Made by a program: the position numbers and the translations under genes. Below, piece by piece: positions 11,521 to 21,821 of a DNA stretch of 64,000 nt. The stretch is taken from positions 109,379 through 173,378 of the forward strand of contig QKWP01000270.1 in assembly GCA_003550325.1 (NCBI GenBank). The letters are read 5' to 3'. Numbering within the stretch: position 1 is the stretch's first letter; the number at the start of each line of letters is the position of its first letter. Below the pieces are notes generated by a model, which was given only the letters and a program-made list of their open reading frames with translations, made no database searches and had not been told where the DNA came from. This DNA comes from Gigaspora rosea. Lineage: Eukaryota > Glomeromycota > Glomeromycetes > Diversisporales > Gigasporaceae.

Positions 11521-12141
11521 CTCTAGTTGTGAGTGATAAACTCTAAGCTTGTTAGCAAATAGTTTATAAACTGTTACAAGCAGTATAGTCTTCTTAATAT
11601 ACCATATATTACACATGTAGTAGATATAGTCCATTACATTTGTGAAAAATCAAAATATATAAAAGCAGCCAATGTGAACACCAAGTTCAACATCGAGTCT
11701 TCATACTCTTTTATTAATAAATATAATTATTTATTATCTAAATTAAACAATTATTAGTATTCTTATATACTTCTAATTGTAGCCTCTTTCGTAATTGCAA
11801 ATTGCTTTAAATCTTCTTTGTTAAGTTTTATTAAAAAATGCCTTCTAACTTAGATATATCACAGTAACAAAGTGAGGTTTACAAAGTGTTCACTGTCTAA
11901 GATTACTCTAGTTACCTAATATCTTTGAAGAAGTGATATAGGATAACAATATATATATAACAAAGTAAATTATATTTTCATAATTTATAAAATCCTATTA
12001 TTTATATGTGGATTGTGAATTAAATATTAAAGTTAATGTATTTGTATTAAAAAATCATTAATTTACTATATATACTATATATAATTTAATAGTAAAACTA
12101 AGCTTAAAAATTACTAATAATAATTTTTTTTTATATTTTAT
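11521..12141. other. Unassigned AT-rich interval
   Basis: Nothing recognisable on either strand; no repeated or palindromic block beyond AT-rich low complexity. Confidence 0.4.
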
Positions 12142-12158
12142 ATAAATAAAAATTTAAA

Positions 12159-13252
12159 GGGTGTGGCGACTTAGAGAAGTTGGTAAGTTGTCACCCCCAA
12201 GTGGCAGGTCTAGGGTTCAAATCCCACTGATGACGCTTTGAAAAATAGACCTGTGTTCCGGTAACTGTTTCCTGTCAATCGGTTGGGTACATTACCTGTA
12301 GTCCTTGGTTACCATCTCGAATGGGAGCCTTCGGGTGAAATTGTGCCTCGTGATACAGACAAATCCAAGGAACCAGAAACAGAAACCCATTTGGCAAGAC
12401 CTGAGTAAGGAGGTAGCAAAGATCTTCAACGGTACTACCAAAACCGGAATATCGGAAACCGGAGCTGGAGAACTGGATGATATGACCTTCGGAGGAGAGG
12501 GTCCACCAACCTGGCCGCCAGAGTTGTACCGGAGAAAAAGAACCTATGTTATAGAAGTAGGTACCAGGGAGAAAAAAACCATAATGGCACCTAATGCCAG
12601 GTAGATCAACCCTCCCGGGCCAACTGGATTGGAAGTCTGGAAAACCGGTGAAGGACCGATAGGAAAGTGATGGTGGGTACTAGGGTTGGAGCGAACCTTA
12701 CAAGGGCAGAAGTAGGTATTGGTAAGAGGACAGGGGTAACCCTGTCTCGCAAGTGTTGGCCTCGGCCATAGCGATAAGTACCGAAGTGTAGGTGAATACC
12801 TGATATGGGACAGGTACCGCTCTACCAAGTCTCTCGTCGAGGATAACAGGACCGGGAATACCCGGCTGGGTACTAAAGCAATGGAAAGCATTCGGAACTT
12901 GCTAACTGACTTATGTAACGGGCCTGTTCTGGTGATACAAGATGGGTTGGCAGGTGGAACATGGATCAGAGGGTTTAAATAGGCAATTCCCGTAGTTGGG
13001 TTGCAGGTATGGCAGCTAGTGTGGAACCCTTGGGCGGACCACTTAAATCAGATACCAAAGTGTACGTGTAGCTAGATGTATCCTCGTCTATTGGGTGGAC
13101 CACTTAAATTAGACACCAAAAGTGTACGTGCGGCTAGATGTATCCTCGTCTATGTAACAAATGCCGGTACTCCCCTAGAGGATACCGACGGCCCTAATAT
13201 CTTGAATAAAATTTCTAAGTTCCAAGATAGGCACTTTAAAAAAAATAAATAA
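12159..13252 (+). mobile_element. tRNA-headed SINE-like retroelement family S1, full copy
   Basis: A 1094-bp GC-richer unit bounded by a perfect 17-bp target duplication (ATAAATAAAAATTTAAA, 12142-12158 and 13253-13269). It begins GGGTGTGGCGACTTAG. The first about 75 bases look tRNA-derived: an A-box-like TAGAGAAGTTGG and a B box GGTTCAAATCC (12214-12224 region) that fits GGTTCRANYCC. The 3' end has AATAAA and an A-rich (AAAT)n tail. No long frame persists between copies; the 99-aa frame at 12305-12604 is not conserved in copy 3. A duplicated segment near 13030-13150 (GTGTACGTG..GCTAGATGTATCC) occurs as in the copy at 8617. Read as a pol III-driven, LINE-mobilised SINE, unusually long for that class. 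Confidence 0.85.
12170..12235 (+). promoter_or_regulatory. Internal pol III promoter-like boxes of S1 head
   Basis: The B box GGTTCAAATCC matches the eukaryotic consensus at all positions; the A box is weaker. A GACTT../..TTGTC stem could be a D-arm remnant. The anticodon arm is not convincing, so this is a tRNA-like promoter head and not a tRNA gene. Confidence 0.65.
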
Positions 13253-13269
13253 ATAAATAAAAATTTAAA

Positions 13270-13718
13270 TCTTAAAATAATCTTTTTTATTATTATCTAA
13301 TAAAATAAAGTTAAATTAAAAAAATAAATTTTATAAATAAAAAAATTTTTATTAATAAGTCATAATCAAATTTATTATTTCTAAACATACTAAAATTTAC
13401 TTAAAAGTTATTGTTAATAAATTTCAATTAATTTTTTAAATTAAAAAAAATTAAATTTTATTACTAAAAAAAATTACAGTTTATTTTTATTTGAGGTATA
13501 AAATTTTTTATACCAGCCTATATTATTAAATATTTTTCTAAAGCAGTACTTTAAAAACTATTATCCTGCTCTTGTAAAGTTTGCTGAACCCTAGTATATT
13601 ACTTTTTTGTTTTATAAACTATATTTCAGTAATTCCAAACTCCTAATTTATTAGTTTAACAAATTGATTAGCTAGACATTATATTTTTTATAGTTTTTTT
13701 CTTGGTTTATACTTCTAT
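13270..13718. other. Low-complexity AT-rich interval
   Basis: Runs of A and T with no gene, repeat pair or hairpin that I can support. Confidence 0.4.
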
Positions 13719-13960
13719 AATATATTGTCGCAGCTGATGCTGAAAATGGCTGATACTGAAATTTTGACCTATTTTGATATGAAATTTTAAAATTTTTTTG
13801 TAGTGATTTTTTTGTTTTTGTCTTATAGGGTTAGGGTAAGATTTGGGAGTAGATTTGATATTTAAAGAGTATTTGTAGATCTTAGCAGGACTTATAGTTT
13901 CAAATCGAGATCCCAAATTTTAGCATCAGCTGTTTTCAGCATCAGCCGTGACAATATATT
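13719..13960. mobile_element. MITE with TGTC...GCTGATGCTGAAAA inverted repeats
   Basis: About 240 bp. The left end AATATATTGTCGCAGCTGATG is matched by the inverse at the right end (CATCAGCCGTGACAATATATT), giving arms of about 40 bp in which GCTGATGCTGAAAA occurs twice. The centre has TTAGGGTTAGGGTAAG-like sequence also seen near 2995. Minus-strand frame 13707-13916 spans it but is only the element's own AT-rich sequence. Confidence 0.75.
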
Positions 13961-14189
13961 TTTTTTCTAATAGCAGGAAAAGATCTTTTGTAACTCTATC
14001 CACCAATCGCCTGTACCAACAATTACACTAACACTTTAGGAGTAAAGTCTCAAAAGAAACAGTAGAAAAACAAAAAAACATGCAACCTGGCAGCTGTTAT
14101 TTAGAGATACAGTTGACTGAGTATTTACTAACAGCCTTAGAGTTTGTCACTTACTACAAAACTAGCACTTGTTGTTTAGAGGTAAAGTT

Positions 14190-14835
14190 CTGTTATAGAA
14201 TGAGTTTTACAATTATTTTCTTAAATGTATTTTTTAGTATTATTTTAATTATATTTTATTGGATTATTTTATTATCTTATTTCATTATATTATTTTATAT
14301 TATTAACTATAATGGCTAAGTTAGAAGTACAAATAACATAGTTAACCATTTCACCTATTTCTACCATTTTTACTATTTCTACCATTTCTACCATTTCTAC
14401 TATTTCTACCATTTCTACCATTTCTACTATTTCTCTATTTTAACCATTTCAACTATTTTTACCATTTCAACCATTTTTACCATTTCTACCATTTCTACTA
14501 TTTCTACCATTTCTACTATTTCTGCCATTCTTACCATTTTAACTAATAGCTATAAAAAGATATATAAACTCTAGCTTTTATTCTTCCTTAACTTTAGGAT
14601 TTGTTCCTGCAATTCTTTAGTTATAGGAATTCTTTAGGTACAGAAACCTATAGATAGTCATGTAGCTAAGTCTTGTAACGTACTTAAATAAAATATATCT
14701 TTGCCCAACTAAATACACTCCTGTTCTTGAGTAAAATATATCAAACTGCTATAGTGAGGAAATATTCTACTTCCACACCACTTCATATCTTCTCTGTCCC
14801 TACAAAATCCTTGTTACTATGTGCTATGTTGCTAG
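14190..14835 (+). repeat. Dispersed repeat D, copy 1 (possible solo LTR) with TTCTACCAT minisatellite
   Basis: Begins TGTTATAGAA and is homologous over its whole length to 36778-37372. It contains an array of the 9-bp unit TTCTACCAT (14340-14540), then ATAAAAAGATATATAAAC resembling a TATA box, then AATAAAATATATC resembling a poly-A signal. A promoter followed by a poly-A signal inside a 0.6-kb dispersed repeat is what a solo LTR looks like, but the ends do not give a clear TG..CA pair or TSD. Confidence 0.6.
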
Positions 14836-16365
14836 TGCTACAACTACTATTAATAAACTATATAGTATATGTAATAGAAATGTAATATATGAAATAAATA
14901 ATATATGTATACTAAATGAAATATATAGAATATATGCTTCAAATGTAATATTTGCTAGATCTGCAGATCTGATGACTTTCGTGCAGTAGATTGTCTAGCC
15001 AATCAAATTGCTGATCCTATATTAATAGTTAATTGGTTCTGATCTTATCATTCAGTGATCATATTGGGATGATCTATAGCTCGTTAGTACCATTTCAGCG
15101 AGCTGATTCGAATAGTAGTGGTTTCATTCAATTTGGATTGGTAGATCAAAAGTTATGATCACTTTTGTGTAATTTCTATAGGTCAACAATATAAGTGAAA
15201 TCTTTTTTCCTCTACTCTTATAAAAATTCTATATAGTTACAAAAAATAAAATATTAATATCTTTTTATCTACCAAACCAATTTAAAAATTTTTTTACATT
15301 ATATATAAAAAAGTATTTTCTAAATTTTCCAATTAGAATATAAAGTATATTAATATTTAAAAAAAAAAGTTAGCTATAGTAAAAAAGATTTCATAATTGG
15401 GGGCGTGCCATTTATTATGTAATATTTTTTTACTTAGTAGTCACCTCTACCCATGTATGATGTGATCATTTTATCTAATTCTGAGTAATTAATATAACAT
15501 ATAGACATGATCACTACTTTTGACCATGTATCCATAGTAAAAATTATATAATAAATGGCATGCCCCTTATAATAAATTTAATAATAATTTGCGTCTATGA
15601 AATACTATCCTTCTTATGTGAATCAGCAATTAATAACTTTTTATCTAGTGATTATTTTTTATAAAATTTTAAATATAGTTTTAATGAATCTATAGCTAGT
15701 TGCTTGTATAATAGCAAGCTTTAAATTTTCAAATTTATAAAGAAAAATTAATTAAATTCTATTTTTTTAAAAAAATTGTTTTTAATTTTTTTTCTTATCT
15801 AAAAAGTTAGTCCTTATCTATTTTGTATAGAATAGTTATAGAATATTAAAAATAGATAGCTAGTAGAACAGTTTAAAAAAAATTAAAATATTAAATATTA
15901 AAAAATAAAAAAAATAAAATAAAATAAATAAAAATAAAAAATTAAATAAAAACAAAATAAAAAAATTATAAAAAAATAAAAATTAAAAAATTAAAAATAA
16001 AATAGCTAAAGAATTAAAAATTAAAAAATAATTTAGATAGTGCTTATATGCACTTTGTATTTTTAAATCTATTAATATCTAATTTATAAGGTAGATATAG
16101 ATATTATAGTGTACTGCTAATATCTTATGATTTATTGATTGGAATTGTATAATTTTAGTATTAATTGATTTGTCTTAGTGAAACAAATCGATTGGTATCA
16201 AAATTGTTAAATTCTGATTAGTAAATTACAAGATATTATGATTAAAGTAATATTTAAGCATTATAGTATTAAAAAATTGCAATGCATAGCAATATCTTGT
16301 AAACTATCAATTAGAATTATATAATTTTGGTATCATTCAATTCATCTTAATGAGATGAATCACAT
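14836..16365. other. AT-rich interval with (A/T)-only tract
   Basis: No gene. 15890-16035 is an A-rich low-complexity tract of AAATA/AAAT units. 15090-15160 has AATTTGGATTGGTAGATCAAAAGTTAT, resembling the arm sequence of the palindromes at 16.4-17.7 kb, so a decayed member of that family may lie here. Confidence 0.4.
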
Positions 16366-16369
16366 AATA

Positions 16370-16885
16370 CCAAAATCATATAATTTTGACTAATACTTCT
16401 TAATATATTATAATTTAACTAAAATAAGCTATGCAAAGCAAATTTTAAAATTAATATAAAATAATAAATAACTTTTGATGGATCTGTTTGTTTTTTATAA
16501 TTATATCATCAAATAACTACATTAAAGAAGTAATTCCAACAAGCCCAAAATCACTAAAATTTAATCACAGAATTACCAGAATTGTTAAAGTTTTATTATT
16601 ATTTTGACAAAAATAGATTAGTTTAACTAATATAATTTTTATCAAAAACAATACAAAAAACTTAGCTATTCTATAATCCTGCAATGTAATTTTAGCAATT
16701 TGGGCTTATTAAAATCATCTTTTCAAGGCAGTTATTTTGGTATTAAAATTATAAAAAATGGACTAGTCTATCAAAGTTATTTATTATTTCATATTAATTT
16801 TAAAATTTGCTTTGCACAGCTTATTTTGGTTAAATTATAATATATTGAAAAGTATTAGTTAAAATTATTGATTCTGATCTATAAA
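16370..16885. mobile_element. About 0.5-kb palindromic foldback element F
   Basis: The arm from TTTTGACTAATACTTC through AAAATAAGCTATGCAAAGC and AAATAACTTTTGATGG is repeated inverted from 16885 back to about 16640, arms of about 240 bp around a centre near 16625. Non-coding. Inner arm motifs (AACTTTTGAT..CTAGTCCA, CAAGCCCAAAATC) match the palindrome at 17265-17745, so both belong to one family. Confidence 0.75.
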
Positions 16886-17264
16886 TCTTGGTAAATCATA
16901 AAAAATAGTATATGTACTATAATTGGTATTTGTATTATAATTATAATTGGTATCTGTATTATAATTATAATTGTATCTGTATTATAATTTATCTTTTTTA
17001 ATTTGTATATTGTTAATGATATCTTATGATCTAGTAATTAGAATTAAATAATTTTGGTGCAATTCAATTCATTTTAATAAATGGTACCAAAATCATTCAA
17101 TCCTGATTAATATATTATATATTATTAGCTAAAATACTTAAGAGAAGTGCTAGAAATCACCTGATTTCTATTTACTATAGGGTCTATTTCTCTTCTTCCA
17201 CCTGACTGATTTAATAGCCAATCAAATTTCATATATTACAAATATTTATAAACTTTAATGAGTA
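16886..17264. other. AT-rich repeats between two foldback elements
   Basis: 16910-16990 has GGTATCTGTATTATAATTAT repeated about four times. 17030-17110 (TAGTAATTAGAATTAAATAA..) is similar to stretches at 16140-16210 and 16310-16370. No gene. Confidence 0.45.
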
Positions 17265-17745
17265 ATAACTTTAGATCTACTGGTCCAATTTGGATGATTT
17301 AACTAACAAAATGATCTCTTAAAAAGAGAATTCTAGCAAGCTCAAAATCATAAAAATCTAATTAAAGAATCATAAGATCAATAGATATTTGTATAGTACT
17401 GTATTATTACTATATAGAATTTATTAATAAATTCTATATAGTAATAATACACAAATCTATATCAATCTAATGATTCTGTAATTAAATTTTTATGATTTTG
17501 AGCTTGCTAGAATCCTTTTTTTAAGAGGATCATTTTTTGGTAGTTAAAATATTCAAATTGGACTAGTAGATCAAAAGTCATTCATTATTAAATATTATAT
17601 AGAATATAATAAATAACTTTTGATCTACTGCTGTACTAGTCCAATTTGGATGTTTTAACTACCAAAATAATCCTCTCAAAGAGAGGATTCTAACAAGTCT
17701 AAAAATACAAAAATCTAGTCACAGGATCATAAAATCGATATAGAT
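17265..17745. mobile_element. Foldback element F with an extra third arm
   Basis: Left arm 17265-17433 (TAACTTTAGATCTACTGGTC..CTATATAGAA) is followed by its inverse 17434-17610. The centre is a near-perfect hairpin, TGTATTATTACTATATAGAA facing TTCTATATAGTAATAATACA. A third arm in the original orientation occupies about 17613-17745. The order is arm, inverse, arm, so one arm has been duplicated or a second element inserted. No coding sequence. Confidence 0.75.
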
Positions 17746-17989
17746 TTATTTTTTTTAATTTTAAGATAAAGTTTTGCTCACATCTTTATTAATAATTTAT
17801 AAAAGATACCACTAGAGGTTTCTCTGAATTAACTAATATAATAATACAATTTGTATAAACTATACTAATTATTCCAATTATAAACTATATTACAAGAGTA
17901 GAGCTCAGACTGGTTTATCTGCAACCTAAATCTACTAGAGTGGTTAAAGCTCACCTAGATTTGTATATTTAATATAGAGTTAGTAGATG

Positions 17990-18900
17990 AACTATAGAGT
18001 ATCCAGGATGAAATCCAGGTTTTGGTTTTCCTTAATGCTTGGCCTAAGGGTGAACAGGAGTTGTTTTCAGTATGTTGTTGGTCTGAAAAACCACAGGTAC
18101 AGCTATATGTATAGTTTATTCGAGGTTGTCATTGGTTTTTGGAAGAAGTTTGTTGTTGTAGTTGCTAATTATTTGTTTCTTGTTCCTGGTTAATAGTTTC
18201 AATTTGTAGAGTATGCTCTTTTTTTTATTGTGCCAGATTGGTGCAATAAGGTTTTCAAAGTTGTTCAAAAATGTTGTTAGAAAGTTTGGTTAAAAATGTA
18301 GTATAATTTGGGTAGCAGTTTTGTAGGTGTTAGTGTATTGTGCAATAGTTGTGATTAGTGCTATAGGGGTGAAGCCTTGAATTGTAGTATAGATATTAGT
18401 AGAGTTGGGTGTGTAGTTGGAAAATGATAAGCAGGGATGTTTTTGGAGTATTTGGTAAAGTGTATTTAGCTCAGTACTTGGGTTATCAAGTACTGTTTGG
18501 TTAAAATAATGTCTGATAGTATCTTAAATTATACTAAGTAGTTTATTAGGATTAGGGAATGTAAGCTAGTGCAGTTGGTTATCATGTGTGTTGCATGTTA
18601 TGCAGTTGTTAATGGTAATTTGGGATGGGTATAATAAGTGTAAATATAATAGTGTAGGAAGCATATGGAGCATTGTTTTAATTTTAAAGGTTTTGAGTGA
18701 GCATAATTGGAAGTTTGTGTAATTGTAGGATCTTTTGTAGTTGTTGTTAATAAATAACTATGTGGCATTCCAGTCAATTTGTAGAGATAGAGGAATTATT
18801 TCTTGTATTCTATTTTGTAAAGACCACATAGCTGTGTTGTATACATTTCATATAATTTTAATTGTTCTATGGAGTGGTTGTTCAACTGCTATATTGTCTA
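17990..18900 (-). pseudogene. Degenerate minus-strand coding-like stretch, possibly LINE 3' region
   Basis: The minus strand shows a biased composition (few G) and successive stretches without stops in shifting frames, such as LITQVLS.IHFTKYSKNIPAYHFPTT and KLKQCSICFLHYY. The style resembles the poorly conserved region after the RNase H domain of LINEs common in this type of genome, but I cannot identify a catalytic motif. The plus-strand frames 17987-18193 and 18741-18962 look like shadows. The right end is cut by the MITE at 18928. Identification is tentative. Confidence 0.3.
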
Positions 18901-18927
18901 AGTATAGCATATATGAGTTGTTGTATA

Positions 18928-19190
18928 TATGGGCTAGGTGCTACAAAAAGGGTCCAAATTGAACAATTTTTTCAAAAGATATTTTTTTATATAAATCAAT
19001 TTAGAATAAGATTAGGATCATTTTTTTTTATTTAAAACACAAAAGTAGTTGTATTAATAAAATTTTGCTATATTGTTCTTTAAATTTTGCACTTTCTTAT
19101 AATTTATTATAAGATTTGCAACATAAAATTGATTTTTTAAAAATCTTTTGTTTTGTCAATTTGGTCCCTTTTCGCAGCACCTAGCCCATA
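18928..19190. mobile_element. MITE with TATGGGCTAGGTGCT ends, at the broken end of the kinase
   Basis: 263 bp with about 50-bp inverted repeats: TATGGGCTAGGTGCTACAAA..GGTCCAAATTG at left and CAATTTGGTCCCTTTTCGCA..CTAGCCCATA at right, with AT-rich TA/TAT flanks. It starts exactly where the kinase homology at 19195 stops (after the APE region), and kinase sequence does not resume on the other side. Confidence 0.8.
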
Positions 19191-19194
19191 TTAT

Positions 19195-20168
19195 TAAATC
19201 CCAAAACTATAAATATCAGCAGCTTTTGAAAACTTTTGACCCGATAAGACTTCTGGAGCAACATAAGGCATAACTCCATAAATACAATCCTTTGAATTAT
19301 TTTCATTATACTTTTTAGACAAAACCCATATCTGAAATGTAAGATTGTATAACATTACTAATACCTTTATTTTGCAGAATATTACACTGTGGAAGTCTGC
19401 ATGAATATATCCCGTACTATGAATATTTTCTAATTATTCTGAAATATCGCAAAGTAGCTTTAAATTAGTCTGCCAAGTAAGCTCTTGAATTTTACTTAAA
19501 AACTTATAAAGCTTTCATTATCTGCGTATTGAAATATCATAAAGTATTAACTTGCTTTTGTATTTTGTGTCAATCCATATATTTTAAGTTTTGTACCCCA
19601 AAGTCCACATTTTGTAAGACTTACAAACTTTAAAATTAATATAAATTATTTTATTTTAACAAACTAAACAATTATATAATAATGATTTAACTTCTTTCAA
19701 AAACTTATGATTTTCCTTTGCACCTGATGAGGTTTTGAGAGCAACAGTGCCGATGGTTTGCGCGCTCTCATATATATATAGTTGTCATCATCTTTATTAT
19801 CGTCGTTAAAATCGTTATAACCAATATCTTCATTATCAACATCATCCTCATCATTATCTGTTTTCCCAATTTCTTTGATCTCTTGTATACCATCTACCCA
19901 GGTTGCAGAAAATATAGAACCAAATCCTCCTTCGCCGATTTTTTTAATATTAACTAGCCTATCAAATGAAATCCACTTAATCATGCCTTCATAAGTAGAG
20001 GTTCTAAGTTGAAACACTTTCATGCAATCATCATTTTATTTCCACTTGCCCATCCTTGAATTGTTATATCAGGATCGCATGTCTGACACCATGCTTTCCA
20101 TACTAAATTCATTACAATATGCACATTTACCATATTTAAATTTTCTATAACATGGTTATAAAACATTT
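19195..20168 (-). pseudogene. Protein kinase (TKL-like, AM-fungus type) pseudogene
   Basis: Reading right to left: a Cys-rich start (YGKCAYCNEF, then WCQTCDPDITIQGWASGNK after a frameshift), then EGMIKWISFDRLVNIKKIGEGG with the Gly-rich loop, an acidic insert, then in another frame TVALKTSSGAKENHKF with the ATP-binding Lys at 19734-19736, then GLTQNTK, a catalytic loop HADFHS (Asp near 19395), SDMGF in place of DFG, and PYVAPEVLSGQKFSKAADIY (APE near 19251). At least three frameshifts and several stops (one before LENIHSTGY, another after MGFV) disable it, and it ends at the MITE 18928-19190. The 108-aa frame 19697-20023 is only the N-lobe piece. Such kinases form very large families in Glomeromycotina; substrate unknown. 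Confidence 0.85.
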
Positions 20169-20383
20169 ATTTCACATTTCATATGATTTTAAACTTTATA
20201 TAAACGTAATTAATTTTTATACTCAGCGACATAATTAATGAATTTGAACATAATGGTAAATAAGTATTTTTGTTCTTGTTGTGTGAACTTGTTTTTTTAT
20301 TCCATTTATTAATAATAAATATTTTTATACTCACTCACTGAATAAAATGAGTAATGTAAATGAAATGAATTTGAACAAATGGT

Positions 20384-20993
20384 AGTAATACAAATCGAAA
20401 ATCGAATTAATCGATTAGTTGTAAAGTTGACAACTAATCGATTTGAATTTTACAGACCCAACTTAGTCGATTAATCGATTAGTCGACTAATCGATTAATG
20501 GATTGGCCAACTAATTGATTAATCGACTAATTAATCAATTAGTCAATTGGTCGTTTAATCAACTGACCATATAAGAAGATCAACCCGGCTATTTTCAGTT
20601 GCTACCTTACGTGTATTTTACCAAGTTTCGTTTATTATTTATTCAATTAATCGATTGGTCATTCGATTAGTCAACTAATCGATTAATCGATTAGTCGATT
20701 AATCGCCAACTAATCAATTAGTTGAATAAAATCGATTAATCGATTATTTCTCCTTAATATCCCATAAATCCTCTAAATAAATTTCTTCAGCATTTTCCAG
20801 GTTGGGTCGGTGGGAGGAGTTATTAAAAAAGCACACTACTTCGGAGGGATCGATGAAGGAGAGGTTGGCCTTTTCTTTGGGAGTGAGGTTTTTGGTTAGT
20901 TCTGCTTGTTCTTCTTTGGTTCGGACCAGGGATTTGTTGGATAAAATGATCTATCAACTAATCGATTGAAAAATTTCATCTATTTGTATCACT
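20384..20993. mobile_element. TCGATTAA-rich element inserted in the array, carrying a coding fragment
   Basis: Ends AGTAATACAAATCGA and TCTATTTGTATCACT are imperfect inverted repeats; flanks ACAAATGGT (20375-20383) and ACATAATGGT (20994-21003) look like a 9-10 bp target duplication and match the uninterrupted array sequence GAACATAATGGTAAATAAG. The left 20395-20755 is mostly degenerate repeats of ATCGATTAATCGATTAGTCG, which is rich in CpG and self-complementary. The right half is GC-richer and open on the minus strand (next entry). Confidence 0.65.
20744..20950 (-). pseudogene. 68-codon coding-like fragment inside the TCGATTAA element
   Basis: An open frame without any Met, from an AG that could be a splice acceptor (GTTGATAG, 20951-20958) to a stop at 20744-20746. 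It reads like real protein (SLVRTKEEQAELTKNLTPKE, DPSEVVCFFNN, RPNLENAEEIYLEDLWDI, ending KEK) with balanced amino acid use and higher GC than its surroundings. It is probably a C-terminal exon of a multicopy gene carried by the element. I do not recognise the family. Confidence 0.5.
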
Positions 20994-21150
20994 ACATAAT
21001 GGTAATAAGTATTCATGTTCTTGTTTTTGTGAACTTGTTTTACTGTTTTTAATTCCATTGATTAATTATACTCACACACTGAATAAAATAATTAATGCGA
21101 ATGAAATGAATTTAAACGTAATGGTAAATATAAACATTTGAGTTCTTGTT

Positions 21151-21821
21151 CCCTATAAGAAAAATGTACCGTATAGGCACGGGAAGGAATCGGATAGGCA
21201 CGGGTCATTTTGGCACAGTCAAGGTCCGGATTTGTGCGGGTATGGCCCGAGTTTGTTCGGATTCGGTGGACCGTGTGGGACCGTGTGCCCGTGCCAATTG
21301 GTCCGTAAATAACTCGGGTTTTGCAGCAGTTTACTAGTCGAATCGGCACGGGATTTGGCACGGGTAATGAACGTACATTCATGTCCACCGCAATAAGATG
21401 TGGATTAACTATTAAAACATAAATTTACAAAAGTAATCAATATAAGATGAACAAGCTAACTGCATATGAAGCAAAATTTTGTAAGGAATGTTTTTTGTTA
21501 AAACACACAAGGAAGCTTCATTAGTGAAATCATGAGATATCGCTCTTTTTTTTTTAAAAAAAAACCTTTACTGATCTTCCGCTCTCCACGAAACGAGCCG
21601 ACACGTATCACGAGCCAACACATGTGTAACATACACATATGTGCCATCTGAATGTGTCATTTCATATAACAGATATTACGTGCCACCCTTTGCCGCAATG
21701 TCCGTGCCATTTTTACCGTGCCATTCCGTAAAACGTCTCTGTACGTGCCACAAGATCCGTGCCATTTCGAGCATTCCCGACAACAACCCGTACCACAACC
21801 CGTACCACTTTTCTTATAGGG
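21151..21821 (-). mobile_element. MITE family A, copy 2 (GTT TSD, empty site present)
   Basis: 671 bp, same ends as 1312-1955 (CCCTATAAGAAAA / TTTTCTTATAGGG) but in reverse orientation, flanked by GTT at 21148-21150 and 21822-21824. The neighbouring array units contain the uninterrupted TTCTTGTTTTGTGAAC, exactly what remains if the element and one GTT are removed, which fixes both ends and the 3-bp duplication. Interior shares the GGCACGG motifs and the AAAGATCAGTAAAGG-type core. Minus-strand frame 21092-21388 is not a gene. Confidence 0.9.

Noticed and set aside
12305..12604. 99-aa protein-coding gene
   Set aside because: It lies inside the S1 SINE-like element and the frame is not kept in the copy at 56306-57015.
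17987..18193. Plus-strand 68-aa membrane-like protein
   Set aside because: Composition and lack of homologous motif; the coding-like signal of this stretch is on the opposite strand.
20399..20755. CRISPR-like or integron-like array of TCGATTAA
   Set aside because: Simple self-complementary repeat with no regular spacers, inside a transposon.
21092..21388. 98-aa minus-strand frame rich in Pro/Arg
   Set aside because: It is the GGCACGG-rich interior of MITE family A and crosses the TIR and array junction.
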